Assembly: GCA_017621755.1 (NCBI GenBank)
Contig: JAGASL010000021.1
Coordinates: forward strand, 24,743 to 88,742
Length of the DNA: 64,000 nt
Direction: 5' to 3'
DNA from: Clostridia bacterium
GTDB taxonomy: Bacteria > Bacillota > Clostridia > Oscillospirales > CAG-272
Positions 52,678-60,666 of this stretch are shown piece by piece. How positions within the stretch are numbered: the stretch's first letter is position 1; the number at the start of each line of letters is the position of its first letter. The position numbers and the translations under genes were made by a program. The notes beneath the pieces were generated by a model. That model did no database searches. It was not told where the DNA came from and saw nothing but the letters and a program-made list of their open reading frames with translations.

Positions 52678-53988
52678 ATGGGGCTTTATCGTACAAAAAT
52701 TGCCGAGGGGAGCCATTATAATCATCTGGCAACCGACCGATTCAAAACCGGCTATTTTTCCGTTAATTTCATTCTACCGCTCAAGCGGGATACCGTACCC
52801 TATTACGCCTTGCTGCCGCGTGTTTTGCGGTGCGGCTGCCAATCCTTTCCCAATCGGCGCGCCATCGTTCGCCGGTTAGAGGAGCTATACGGCGGCGATA
52901 TCTATATCCGCCACTACGGCAGAGGCGACAAGCAGATCGTTTCATTTTCTGCTGACTTTATTGACAACGCCTTTTTACCCCCCAACGAGACGATCGATGT
53001 CATGGGGCAAACCGTATCACTGCTAAAGGATCTTATGCTGGCACCTGCTACACAGAACGGCTTGTTTCTGCAGGAATACGTAGAAAACGAGAGAAAAAAC
53101 TGTGCAGATGCCGTTCGCTCGATCGTCAACAACAAGCAGCAGTATGCCGTACACCGCTGCACGTCCCTTATGTGCAGCCAAGAGACCATCGGCATTCCGA
53201 TCCTCGGTGAGGTGGAGGATTTTGACCACATTGATCCACATCGCCTGGTAGCGCTGTATACCACTATGCTGAAAAGCGCACAGATCGAGGTGTTTTACGT
53301 AGGCGCAGAGCCGCAGGAGAGGGTGCAAAGCATCGCAACCACTATCCTTACCGGTATAGAACGTAACTACATGACCAATATCCACGCTACTTTGCCGCTG
53401 CGCCGCGCAACCGAGGAACATAGCTATGAGGAAGAAATCGCAGCAAAGCAGGGAAAATTGGTTCTCGGCTTTCGCACCGGCGTTCTGATGCAGGATAAGG
53501 AGCAGCTTCTTTATGCGTTGTTCAATGAGGTATATGGCGGCTCTCCCTCGTCGAAGCTGTTTATAAACGTAAGAGAAAAGAAGAGCCTGTGTTATTCCTG
53601 CTTTGCATCCTCTGATCTGCTAAAGGGCATCATGTACGTGGTTGCTGGCATTGAAAACGAGCAAAAGGATACCGCCATAGCAGAGATCCGCCTACAGCTT
53701 GAGCAGATTAGAAGGGGCGCTATTACCGAAGGGGAGCTTTGCTGCGCCAAGCAATCGCTGGCCAACGGCTACCGCAGTCTTTATGACAGTGCTGAGGGCT
53801 TAGAGGCATGGTACATGCGAAGAATTTTGGGCAACTGTATATTGGCGCCCGAGGAAGCTGCCGAGCAGGTTATGATGTTTGGTGTACAGGATCTGGCCGT
53901 GATCGCACAAGGCATCTCGCTGGATACGATATATTTCCTGCGCGGCACACAAACCGGCGACGAGGAGGATGAGGAATTTGATGAATAA
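52678..53988 (+). CDS. yfmF: M16 family peptidase-like protein YfmF (EF-P modification-associated)
   Basis: A 436-residue M16 homologue that lacks the HxxEH zinc motif, so it is probably the non-catalytic partner. Typical features are GYFSVNFILPL near 25, RLEELYGGDIYIRHYGRGDKQ near 65-85, and KLVLGFRTGV plus SPSSKLFINVREKKSLCYSCFAS in the second half. In B. subtilis YfmF and YfmH are needed for 5-aminopentanol modification of elongation factor P. The same role is inferred; efp itself is not in the window. It overlaps yfmH by 8 bases. AAGGGAATG precedes the ATG. Confidence 0.9.
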   Translation: MGLYRTKIAEGSHYNHLATDRFKTGYFSVNFILPLKRDTVPYYALLPRVLRCGCQSFPNRRAIVRRLEELYGGDIYIRHYGRGDKQIVSFSADFIDNAFLPPNETIDVMGQTVSLLKDLMLAPATQNGLFLQEYVENERKNCADAVRSIVNNKQQYAVHRCTSLMCSQETIGIPILGEVEDFDHIDPHRLVALYTTMLKSAQIEVFYVGAEPQERVQSIATTILTGIERNYMTNIHATLPLRRATEEHSYEEEIAAKQGKLVLGFRTGVLMQDKEQLLYALFNEVYGGSPSSKLFINVREKKSLCYSCFASSDLLKGIMYVVAGIENEQKDTAIAEIRLQLEQIRRGAITEGELCCAKQSLANGYRSLYDSAEGLEAWYMRRILGNCILAPEEAAEQVMMFGVQDLAVIAQGISLDTIYFLRGTQTGDEEDEEFDE

Positions 53989-55282
53989 CCCAATCACCAT
54001 CAAAGAAAACCACGCCTTGCGCGAGCGGTATTACAAGATCATTCACCCAAGCGGCTTGGAAATATTTGTTTTTCCCAAAGAGTTATCAAATTACTACGCC
54101 TTGTTCGGCACCCGCTATGGCGCCATTGACAATTGCTTCAGAACGAACGGCAACGAGCCCTTTACACGCGTGCCGGATGGCATTGCACATTTTTTAGAGC
54201 ACAAGCTGTTTGAAAATGAGGACGGCACCGAAACCGATGCGCGCTTTTCTTCTATTGGTGCATCGGCCAATGCCTTTACCTCTACCGATATGACAGCTTA
54301 CGAATTCACCTGCACAGAAAATTTTTACGAGGCGCTTGAAATTTTATTGGATTTTGTCACGCACCCATACTTTACCAAAGAAACCGTGCAGAAGGAGCAG
54401 GGAATCATTGGCCAAGAAATTGCCATGTGTGATGATATGCCAACACGTCGCCTGTATTACGAGATCCTGCAAGCACTTTACCACCACGATAACACCCGCA
54501 TCAACGTGTGTGGCACGCAGGGATCCATTGCACAGATCACGCCCGAGCATTTGTATGCATGCTACCGCACGTTTTACCACCCCACAAACATGACCTTGGT
54601 CTTATGTGGCAAAATTGACCCACAAAAGGTATGTGCTATCGCCGACACCTATCTTCCAAACGCGCCCGCCCTGCAAGAAATAGACCGTTATTTCGAGGCA
54701 GAGCCAGATTCTGTATTGAAAAAGAGACATACCATTCACATGGATATTGCCAGGCCAATGTTTGCCATCGGCATTAAGGATATCCATTCTCATGCCGGAA
54801 CAGCAGAGGGCGTAAAGCGAGATTACACCCTGCGCATCGTGTCCGATCTGCTGTTTGGAACGTCTTCCTTCTTCTACGAGAAGGCGTATGATGATGGGCT
54901 GCTGAACGCCCGCTTTTCTGCAGGCTATGAGGCCTATCGCACCTGCGCATTCTTCCTGCTCTCGGGCGAGACGGATGACCCTGAGGAAATCTACAACCGC
55001 GTGCTGAGCACCATTCGTCAGGCCAAGCAGACACCGCCGGCCATCGAGGACTTTTTACGCATCAAGAAGGCGCTCTATGCCGAGTTCATACGCGATTTTG
55101 ATTCAACCGAGGAGATCGCGAACAATCTGTTATCTCTTCATTTTTCGGGAGTTGATCTGCTTGATACCGGCGATCTGATCAATAGCATCACCTATCAAGA
55201 AACCGTGGATGCCATAAATGATCTGTTTTGTGAAGATCTCTTTTCTATGGCAACAATTCTCCCCGAAAGCGCGTCTGCTTGA
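53981..55282 (+). CDS. yfmH: M16 family zinc peptidase YfmH (EF-P modification-associated)
   Basis: A 433-residue M16 peptidase with the zinc motif HFLEH (His70, Glu73, His74) and a downstream glutamate region (EQGIIGQEIAMCDD). Then come the conserved RLYYEILQALYHH and the inactive second half (LLFGTSSFFYEKAYDDGLLN). It pairs with the upstream non-catalytic YfmF. The ATG at 53981 is chosen because GAGGA lies five bases upstream; an ATG at 53969 is in frame but too near that site. Confidence 0.92.
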   Translation: MNNPITIKENHALRERYYKIIHPSGLEIFVFPKELSNYYALFGTRYGAIDNCFRTNGNEPFTRVPDGIAHFLEHKLFENEDGTETDARFSSIGASANAFTSTDMTAYEFTCTENFYEALEILLDFVTHPYFTKETVQKEQGIIGQEIAMCDDMPTRRLYYEILQALYHHDNTRINVCGTQGSIAQITPEHLYACYRTFYHPTNMTLVLCGKIDPQKVCAIADTYLPNAPALQEIDRYFEAEPDSVLKKRHTIHMDIARPMFAIGIKDIHSHAGTAEGVKRDYTLRIVSDLLFGTSSFFYEKAYDDGLLNARFSAGYEAYRTCAFFLLSGETDDPEEIYNRVLSTIRQAKQTPPAIEDFLRIKKALYAEFIRDFDSTEEIANNLLSLHFSGVDLLDTGDLINSITYQETVDAINDLFCEDLFSMATILPESASA

Positions 55283-55309
55283 AAATATTTGTTGAATTGG
55301 AGAAACAAA

Positions 55310-56152
55310 ATGGCTATTATGATTGATGGCAAGCTGGTATCCGCCCAGCTGCGCCAAGAACTGAAGGAGCAAACAAGTGCTTTTATTGCCCAAACCGGTG
55401 TCACACCGGGCTTGGCCGTGATTTTGGTGGGAGATGATCCTGCCTCTGCCGTGTACGTTAGAAACAAGCATCGCGCCTGCGAGGAGGTTGGCATGTATTC
55501 GGCCGTGCATAAGCTGCCCGCCGAAACCAGCGAGAGCGAGCTGCTTGCTCTGATAGACAAGCTTAATGCTGATGATGCCATTCACGGCATCCTCGTTCAG
55601 CTGCCTCTGCCGAAGCATATCTCCGAAGAACGCGTTGTTTTGGCCATTGACCCGAGCAAGGACGTAGATGCCTTTCACCCCTCGAACGTAGGCAAGATCA
55701 TGCTGGGGAACTATCGGTTCCTGCCGTGCACGCCAGCCGGCGTCATGGCGCTTTTGCGTCATTATGAAATCGAGGTGGAAGGGAAGCATTGCGTTGTGGT
55801 AGGCCGTAGCAATATCGTTGGTAAACCCCAGGCACTCTTGCTGTTGGAAAAGAACGGTACCGTTACCGTATGTCACTCTCGCACGAAAAATCTGGCAGAT
55901 ATAACGAGGCAGGCCGACGTTTTGGTGGCCGCTGTTGGCCGACCGCGCTTCATCACAGCTGACATGGTAAAGGATGGTGCCGTGGTGATCGACGTAGGCA
56001 TCAACCGTCTGCCAGATGGCAAGCTGTGTGGTGACGTGGATTTTGCAGCGGTGGAGGAGAAGGCCGCCGCCATCACGCCGGTGCCCGGCGGTGTTGGCCC
56101 CATGACCATTACCATGCTGCTGCAAAACACCTTGCGTGCCGCAGAAAAATAA
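55310..56152 (+). CDS. folD: methylenetetrahydrofolate dehydrogenase/cyclohydrolase FolD
   Basis: A 280-residue bifunctional folate enzyme. Catalytic Tyr49 and Lys53 are in [28 protein letters not shown], the KDVDAFHP loop, [15 protein letters not shown] (NADP binding) and [16 protein letters not shown] follow. It supplies one-carbon units for purine, thymidylate and formyl-methionine synthesis. The ATG at 55310 follows TTGGAGAAAC; an ATG 7 codons upstream overlaps that site. It is likely the third gene of the yfmF unit. Confidence 0.96.
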   Translation: MAIMIDGKLVSAQLRQELKEQTSAFIAQTGVTPGLAVILVGDDPASAVYVRNKHRACEEVGMYSAVHKLPAETSESELLALIDKLNADDAIHGILVQLPLPKHISEERVVLAIDPSKDVDAFHPSNVGKIMLGNYRFLPCTPAGVMALLRHYEIEVEGKHCVVVGRSNIVGKPQALLLLEKNGTVTVCHSRTKNLADITRQADVLVAAVGRPRFITADMVKDGAVVIDVGINRLPDGKLCGDVDFAAVEEKAAAITPVPGGVGPMTITMLLQNTLRAAEK

Positions 56153-56187
56153 TTTGATAAAATTTCAACAAAAATGTAAGAAAGTGC

Positions 56188-56216
56188 TTGACAAAGCAAA
56201 AGAAGCATGATATAAT
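56188..56216 (+). promoter_or_regulatory. sigma-A promoter for rplU-prp-rpmA
   Basis: A perfect TTGACA (56188-56193) and a perfect TATAAT (56211-56216) with a 17-base spacer. Confidence 0.92.
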
Positions 56217-56221
56217 AATTT

Positions 56222-56272
56222 GACGCTTATCCCAGGCTCCTTAAGGCTTTTGCCGCCTGAGCGGTAGCGATT
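56222..56272 (+). ncRNA. L21 leader-type structure upstream of rplU
   Basis: Nested pairings CGCT/AGCG (56224-56227, 56266-56269), CAGGC/GCCTG and an inner CCTTAAGG form a compact hairpin between the promoter and rplU. Firmicutes rplU operons carry an L21 leader at this place; assignment rests on position and pairing, not on a covariance model. Confidence 0.6.
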
Positions 56273-56296
56273 ATTTAGGAAAGTGAGGTGCTTTTC

Positions 56297-56605
56297 GTGT
56301 ACGCAGTTATTGAAACGGGTGGAAAGCAGTACAAGGTCAGCGAAGGCGATGAAATCTTCATCGAGAAGCTCGAGGTTGAAGATGGCGCTACCGTAACCTT
56401 TGATAAGGTTCTGGCAGTTGCCGGCGAGACGCTTTCTGTTGGCGCTCCCTATGTGGCAGGTGCTACTGTTGAGGCTTCTGTTGTGAAGTCTGGCAAGGGC
56501 AAGAAGATCTACGTTTTCAAGTACAAGGCTAAGAAGAACGAGAAAAAGAAGATCGGTCACAGACAGGCTTATACCAAGATCCGCATTACCAAGATCGCAG
56601 GCTAA
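56297..56605 (+). CDS. rplU: 50S ribosomal protein L21
   Basis: A 102-residue protein with [31 protein letters not shown], and [27 protein letters not shown] (split). I chose the GTG at 56297, eight bases after GTGAGG, because the conserved L21 start (MYAVIETGG) begins there; a GTG at 56288 falls on the ribosome binding site. It is the first gene of rplU-prp-rpmA. Confidence 0.96.
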   Translation: MYAVIETGGKQYKVSEGDEIFIEKLEVEDGATVTFDKVLAVAGETLSVGAPYVAGATVEASVVKSGKGKKIYVFKYKAKKNEKKKIGHRQAYTKIRITKIAG

Positions 56606-56606
56606 T

Positions 56607-56966
56607 ATGACAAAGGTCACGTTTTATAAGTCCAACGGTGTTTACTACGCCTTTGAGGAGACCGGGCATACCGGCTACGGCGAGGCAGGTGACGATGTGC
56701 TTTGTGCGGCGCTTTCCGCCATGACTATGCTGATCATCAACGCGATAGAGATTTCTTACGCGTCAGATGTGCAGTATATCATCGATGAAAAGACCACCGA
56801 TATCAAGGTCATTGCCAGAGGCGCGCTCCCCGCATATGAGGATGACGATGCCAAGCGTTATGCCGTTTCAGGGCTTATACAGGCTTACTTCTTCCAATTA
56901 AACGATCTCGTTGAGGAGTATTATGACTTTCTCAGCGTCGAAGAAGTAGAAGAGTTGATTATTTAA
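56607..56966 (+). CDS. prp: ribosomal-processing cysteine protease Prp
   Basis: A 119-residue protease with the catalytic pair His21 (ETGHTGYGEAGDD) and Cys33 (VLCAALSAM), the family signature. Prp removes the N-terminal extension of L27 in Firmicutes, and the L27 encoded directly downstream carries that extension. It starts 1 base after the rplU stop and ends 30 bases before rpmA. Confidence 0.93.
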   Translation: MTKVTFYKSNGVYYAFEETGHTGYGEAGDDVLCAALSAMTMLIINAIEISYASDVQYIIDEKTTDIKVIARGALPAYEDDDAKRYAVSGLIQAYFFQLNDLVEEYYDFLSVEEVEELII

Positions 56967-56996
56967 GATCGTATTCTGATATGGAGGTACTTGAGA

Positions 56997-57275
56997 ATGT
57001 TGAGACTCAGTTTGCAGTTCTTTGCTCACAAAAAGGGCGTAGGTTCTACCAAAAACGGTCGTGACAGCGAGTCCAAGCGCCTTGGCGTAAAGTGTGCTGA
57101 CGGCCAGACCGTTCTGGCTGGCAACATCATCGTCAGACAGCGCGGCACCAAGATTCATCCCGGCACGGGCGTTGGCCTGGGCAGCGATGACACCTTGTAT
57201 GCTCTCGTAAACGGCAAGGTTAAGTTTGAGCATATGACCAGAGATAAGAAGAAGGTCAGCGTATACGCTGACTAA
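56997..57275 (+). CDS. rpmA: 50S ribosomal protein L27 (with cleavable N-terminus)
   Basis: A 92-residue protein starting [14 protein letters not shown], followed by [17 protein letters not shown] and [12 protein letters not shown]. The LxLQFFA motif is the Prp cleavage site; cut between Phe9 and Ala10 it would leave AHKKG as the mature start, which reaches the peptidyl transferase centre. The ATG at 56997 follows TGGAGGTAC. Confidence 0.96.
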   Translation: MLRLSLQFFAHKKGVGSTKNGRDSESKRLGVKCADGQTVLAGNIIVRQRGTKIHPGTGVGLGSDDTLYALVNGKVKFEHMTRDKKKVSVYAD

Positions 57276-57279
57276 TCCG

Positions 57280-57309
57280 TAAAGAGAGCAGAGTAATATC
57301 TGCTCTCTT
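57280..57309 (+). terminator. terminator after rpmA
   Basis: AAAGAGAGCAGA (57280-57291) pairs with TCTGCTCTCTTT (57298-57309) around a 6-base loop. Confidence 0.82.
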
Positions 57310-57337
57310 TATGCTATCATTAGAAAGGAATAGGCAT

Positions 57338-58243
57338 ATGACACTTTTGGTTCTTGCCGCCGGTATGGGCTCTCGCTACGGTGGCTTAAAGCAGCTCGAC
57401 CCCATGACACCGCACGGCGAATTTATCATCGATTTTTCCGTATACGATGCACTGCGTGCCGGGTATACGAAGGTCGTTTTTGTTATCAAAGAAGAAAATT
57501 ACGAGCTTTTCCGCTCCACGATCGGAAAGCGCATTGAAAAGGTCATTAACGTAGAGTACGTGTTCCAAGGCATGGATATCCCCGCTGGCACGGTAACGCT
57601 CCCGCCCGAGCGCGTAAAGCCGCTGGGAACCGCCCATGCACTGTTGTGCGCAAAAAATGCCATTACGGAGAAGTTTTCCGTAATCAATGCCGATGACTAT
57701 TACGGCCCCGAGGCATATCGCCTGGCTGCAGAATATATGAATAAGACCGATGAATACGGCCACTTCTGCATGGTTGGTTACGTATTAAAAAACACCTTGA
57801 CAGAGCACGGCACAGTCTCTCGCGGTATTTGCGTAGCCGATGAAAACGGCATGCTGCAAAGCATTACCGAGCGCACCAAGATCCGCCATGCCGACAATCA
57901 CCAGCATGCTGAATTTGCTGAAGGTGACGTTTGGGTCGATCTGGATTACGATAGCATCGCATCGATGAACTTCTTCGGCTTTGACCCCTCTATCTTTGAG
58001 TTTGCCGAGGATGGCTTCCGTAAATTCTTAACCGATCCCAGCACGGATCTGATGAAGGGTGAATATTTTCTGCCCACCGTTGCCTCTGAAATGAACAAGG
58101 CGGGGAAGTGCGATCTAAAGGTTTTGAAGACCAATGACAAGTGGCACGGTGTCACCTACCCGGATGATAAGGCCGAGGTGGTTGCTTGCATTCGCGAAAT
58201 GATCGCAAACGGCGTATATCCCGATGGGCTTTGGAAGCTCTAA
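57338..58243 (+). CDS. sugar-phosphate nucleotidyltransferase family protein
   Basis: A 301-residue NTP-transferase fold. The nucleotide loop is LVLAAGMGSRYGGLKQLD near residues 4-19, then PLGTAHALLCAK near 90-100, FSVINADDYYG with the metal-binding Asp pair, and FFGFDPSIFEF. It differs from GalU and RmlA in the loop wording, so the sugar and nucleotide are not assigned. galE follows after 27 bases, suggesting UDP-sugar supply. The ATG at 57338 follows AAAGGAATAGG. Confidence 0.85.
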   Translation: MTLLVLAAGMGSRYGGLKQLDPMTPHGEFIIDFSVYDALRAGYTKVVFVIKEENYELFRSTIGKRIEKVINVEYVFQGMDIPAGTVTLPPERVKPLGTAHALLCAKNAITEKFSVINADDYYGPEAYRLAAEYMNKTDEYGHFCMVGYVLKNTLTEHGTVSRGICVADENGMLQSITERTKIRHADNHQHAEFAEGDVWVDLDYDSIASMNFFGFDPSIFEFAEDGFRKFLTDPSTDLMKGEYFLPTVASEMNKAGKCDLKVLKTNDKWHGVTYPDDKAEVVACIREMIANGVYPDGLWKL

Positions 58244-58270
58244 TCTATTTACATATAGGAGGATATCATT

Positions 58271-59287
58271 ATGGCAATTCTTGTAACAGGTGGTACTGGC
58301 TACATTGGCTCTCATACCGTTGTAGAGCTGCTCAAGACAGGCGAGCAGGTCATCATTGTTGACAATCTTTCTAACAGCAAGCTGTGCGTTTTAGACCGCA
58401 TTGAAACCATCACCGGTAAAAGACCCACCTTTTACCAGGCAGACCTTCTCGATGCAGCCGCCCTTGACGAGGTATTCGCAAAGCACCCAGAGATTGATGC
58501 TGTTATCCACTTCGCAGGCCTCAAGGCCGTTGGCGAATCCTGCAAGCTGCCGCTGCTATATTATCACAACAACCTGACCGGCACGTTCATCCTGCTAGAG
58601 GCTATGCAGAAGCACAACGTTAACCGCATTGTATTCAGCTCCTCGGCTACTGTATACGGCATGCCAAAGACGGTGCCGATCCGCGAGGATTTCCCGCTTT
58701 CCACCACCAACCCCTATGGCGAGACCAAGCTGATGATCGAGCGCATCATGAAGGATGCTTGCACGGCCAACAGCAACCTGAGCGTTTCTATTCTTCGTTA
58801 CTTCAATCCCATTGGCGCGCATGAAAGCGGCCTGATCGGCGAAGACCCTAAGGGCATTCCGAACAACCTGCTGCCATACGTTGCCAAGGTTGCAGCAGGT
58901 AAACTGCCGCAGCTGAATGTGTTTGGTAATGATTATCCCACCCCCGACGGTACCGGTGTGCGCGACTACATTCACGTAGTTGACCTGGCACTGGCACACC
59001 TCAAGGCTCTTTCCCGTACCGAAAAGGTGCAGGGAATTGAGTACTTCAACATCGGCACCGGCGTTGGTTACTCTGTACTGCAGATCGTTGCCGCGTTTGA
59101 GAAGGCCTACGGCTCTGAGGTGAAGTACGTGATTGCCGAGCGCCGCCCCGGTGACATTGCAGAATGCTATGCCGATCCCACAAAGGCAGCTGAGGTTCTT
59201 GGCTGGCGTGCAGAGCGTGACCTCGCAAAAATGTGCGAGGACTCTGCAAGATGGCAGAAGATGAACCCCGACGGTTACGGCGAATAA
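58271..59287 (+). CDS. galE: UDP-glucose 4-epimerase
   Basis: A 338-residue short-chain epimerase. The NAD loop is TGGTGYIGSHT near 6-16, the catalytic serine region is FSSSATVYG, and Tyr149/Lys153 form the YxxxK in NPYGETK. Substrate-binding RYFNPIGAHESG and RPGDIAECYADP complete the match. It interconverts UDP-glucose and UDP-galactose for wall or capsule precursors or galactose use. TAGGAGGATATC precedes the ATG. Confidence 0.96.
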   Translation: MAILVTGGTGYIGSHTVVELLKTGEQVIIVDNLSNSKLCVLDRIETITGKRPTFYQADLLDAAALDEVFAKHPEIDAVIHFAGLKAVGESCKLPLLYYHNNLTGTFILLEAMQKHNVNRIVFSSSATVYGMPKTVPIREDFPLSTTNPYGETKLMIERIMKDACTANSNLSVSILRYFNPIGAHESGLIGEDPKGIPNNLLPYVAKVAAGKLPQLNVFGNDYPTPDGTGVRDYIHVVDLALAHLKALSRTEKVQGIEYFNIGTGVGYSVLQIVAAFEKAYGSEVKYVIAERRPGDIAECYADPTKAAEVLGWRAERDLAKMCEDSARWQKMNPDGYGE

Positions 59288-59304
59288 CAAAAAATGCGTG
59301 GCAA

Positions 59305-59340
59305 TAAAACCCGGCAGATCGAAAAATCCGCCGGGTTTTA
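59305..59340. terminator. terminator after galE
   Basis: TAAAACCCGGC (59305-59315) pairs with GCCGGGTTTTA (59330-59340), with an inner GAT/ATC pairing. Confidence 0.88.
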
Positions 59341-59389
59341 CATTTTCCAACCGAATAAATCTTCAAAACGACCGCATACGAAAAACCTA

Positions 59390-59418
59390 TTGAATGCTCG
59401 ATTCATTTGCTGTATAAT
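59390..59418 (+). promoter_or_regulatory. sigma-A promoter for LytTR-DUF3021 operon
   Basis: TTGAAT (59390-59395) and a perfect TATAAT (59413-59418) with a 17-base spacer, 24 bases before the start. Confidence 0.78.
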
Positions 59419-59441
59419 CAGCACGAAGGAGGTGATCAAGC

Positions 59442-59879
59442 ATGAAATGCAGTACCATTATTGACCCCGTACGAGAAGAAGAGGTGATCGTTTACGCGCA
59501 CAAACGCTCCTCGGTGACAGAACGGTTAGAGGCGTTCGTTGCCGATCTTTCATCAGAGCTGATCGGGTATTCGGATAACGGCATTCATCCATTACGGCCG
59601 GAGGATATTTTCTGTGTTACGCTGGAAGAGGGCAAGACGTATGCTGTGACCCACACAGAGCGTTATCGCCTGAAAGAACGTCTGTATCGAATCGAAGAGC
59701 TTCTTGGCGGTGAATTTGTCAAAATTAATCAGTCCTGCATCATCAACACTCGCAAGATCGAAAAATTCAGTGTCTCACTCGGTGGCGCATTACTTGTTAT
59801 CCTAAAAAACGGATATAAGGATTACGTTGCCAGGCGCCAGCTCAAGGAAGTTAAAGAAAGGATAGGTTTTCGTTTATGA
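59442..59879 (+). CDS. LytTR-family DNA-binding regulator
   Basis: A 145-residue protein with an N-terminal strand-rich stretch and a LytTR DNA-binding domain from about 50 (HPLRPEDIFCVTLEEGKTYAVT, RLKERLYRIEELLGGEFVKINQSCIINTRKI split, then LKNGYKDYVARRQLKEVKERI). There is no receiver domain. It overlaps the DUF3021 membrane protein gene as ATGA. This two-gene layout matches the streptococcal LytTR regulatory systems, in which the membrane protein holds the regulator inactive. GAAGGAGGTGATC precedes the ATG. Confidence 0.9.
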   Translation: MKCSTIIDPVREEEVIVYAHKRSSVTERLEAFVADLSSELIGYSDNGIHPLRPEDIFCVTLEEGKTYAVTHTERYRLKERLYRIEELLGGEFVKINQSCIINTRKIEKFSVSLGGALLVILKNGYKDYVARRQLKEVKERIGFRL

Positions 59880-60292
59880 ATAAGTATGTAAAAGCGTTTT
59901 TTCACAGGGGGCTTGTTTTTGGTGGCTTTGGCCCCATCGTGGCAGGTACTGTATATTTAATTTTATCCTTCGCCATTCCCAATTTCGCATTATCGGGTTT
60001 AGATGTGTTTACGGCCATCGTTTCTACCTATTTATTGGCATTTGTACATGCAGGGGTAAGCGTATTTAATCAAATTGAAAGCTGGCCGATTGCAAAATCC
60101 CTGCTGTGCCATCTTTCAACCTTATACATCGCTTACATCTTCTGCTACGTGTTAAATTCATGGATCCCATTTGACCCCATCGTATTGGTTATCTTTACTG
60201 CGATTTTTATCGCAACCTATTTCGTGATATGGAGCATCGTCATGATCTGTATCAAGGCTACCGGCACTGCTCTCAACAGGCAGCTTTTATAA
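59876..60292 (+). CDS. DUF3021 membrane protein (partner of LytTR regulator)
   Basis: A 138-residue protein with four membrane helices (GLVFGGFGPIVAGTVYLIL, VFTAIVSTYLLAFVHAGVSV, LLCHLSTLYIAYIFCYVL, VLVIFTAIFIATYFVIWSI). The FNQIESW motif between helices 2 and 3 is typical of DUF3021. It is coupled to the LytTR gene by an ATGA overlap and probably inhibits that regulator at the membrane, by analogy with BrsM-type proteins. Its stop codon lies in a repeat arm shared with the far side of the next gene. Confidence 0.88.
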   Translation: MNKYVKAFFHRGLVFGGFGPIVAGTVYLILSFAIPNFALSGLDVFTAIVSTYLLAFVHAGVSVFNQIESWPIAKSLLCHLSTLYIAYIFCYVLNSWIPFDPIVLVIFTAIFIATYFVIWSIVMICIKATGTALNRQLL

Positions 60293-60330
60293 TAAAAATA
60301 CGCCCGCAAGGGGTGACTTCCATAAAGCAG
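60291..60330 (+). repeat. left inverted-repeat arm flanking sigma-like gene
   Basis: AATAAAAATACGCCC (60291-60305) and ATAAAGCAG (60322-60330) recur in the same order on the minus strand at 62396-62359. The first block begins in the DUF3021 stop codon. Confidence 0.6.
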
Positions 60331-60349
60331 TTTTACCTGCCGAAGCAGA

Positions 60350-60383
60350 AAAAGGAGTACGGACGATCGTTCGTACTCCTTTT
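60350..60383. terminator. hairpin/terminator after DUF3021
   Basis: A 17-bp near-perfect palindrome centred at 60366/60367 (AAAAGGAGTACGGACGA with its complement, one G-U pair) with four Ts at its end. The uridine run is short, so termination may be partial. Confidence 0.6.
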
Positions 60384-60414
60384 CACACGTCTTGCTCTGC
60401 AAGGTATAGTGTGT

Positions 60415-60470
60415 TACACCTTTTAGGTGTACTGTCGGGCGGTGATAATCCTCCCTTGTGTAAAGGGAGC
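60415..60470. repeat. intergenic palindromic repeat remnant
   Basis: Two short hairpins, TACACC-TTTTA-GGTGTA (60415-60431) and CTCCCTT-GTGT-AAAGGGAG (about 60452-60470), sit in the 374-base gap before the sigma-like gene. The second resembles, from memory, a palindrome repeated between genes in gut Clostridia. A further GCATTTGTG/CACAAATGC hairpin lies at 60520-60539. I see no gene in 60293-60666. Confidence 0.4.
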
Positions 60471-60666
60471 CTTTGGTTTGTGCGCCTCGAAAGTCCATCT
60501 GCTTTTCCTGACAAGCACTGCATTTGTGGACACAAATGCGAATCATATATTCATCGAGTAGACTAATTTATAAATTTATGATATAATATTCTAAATCTCA
60601 CCTAACATTTTTTAAAATGCACGGACTATATAAGTGAAAGCATTGATCAATCGCTTGGAGAAACAG

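Noticed and set aside
55130..56125. 331-codon open frame on the minus strand
   Set aside because: It is antisense to yfmH and folD, which have complete catalytic motifs; its sequence is low in recognisable structure.
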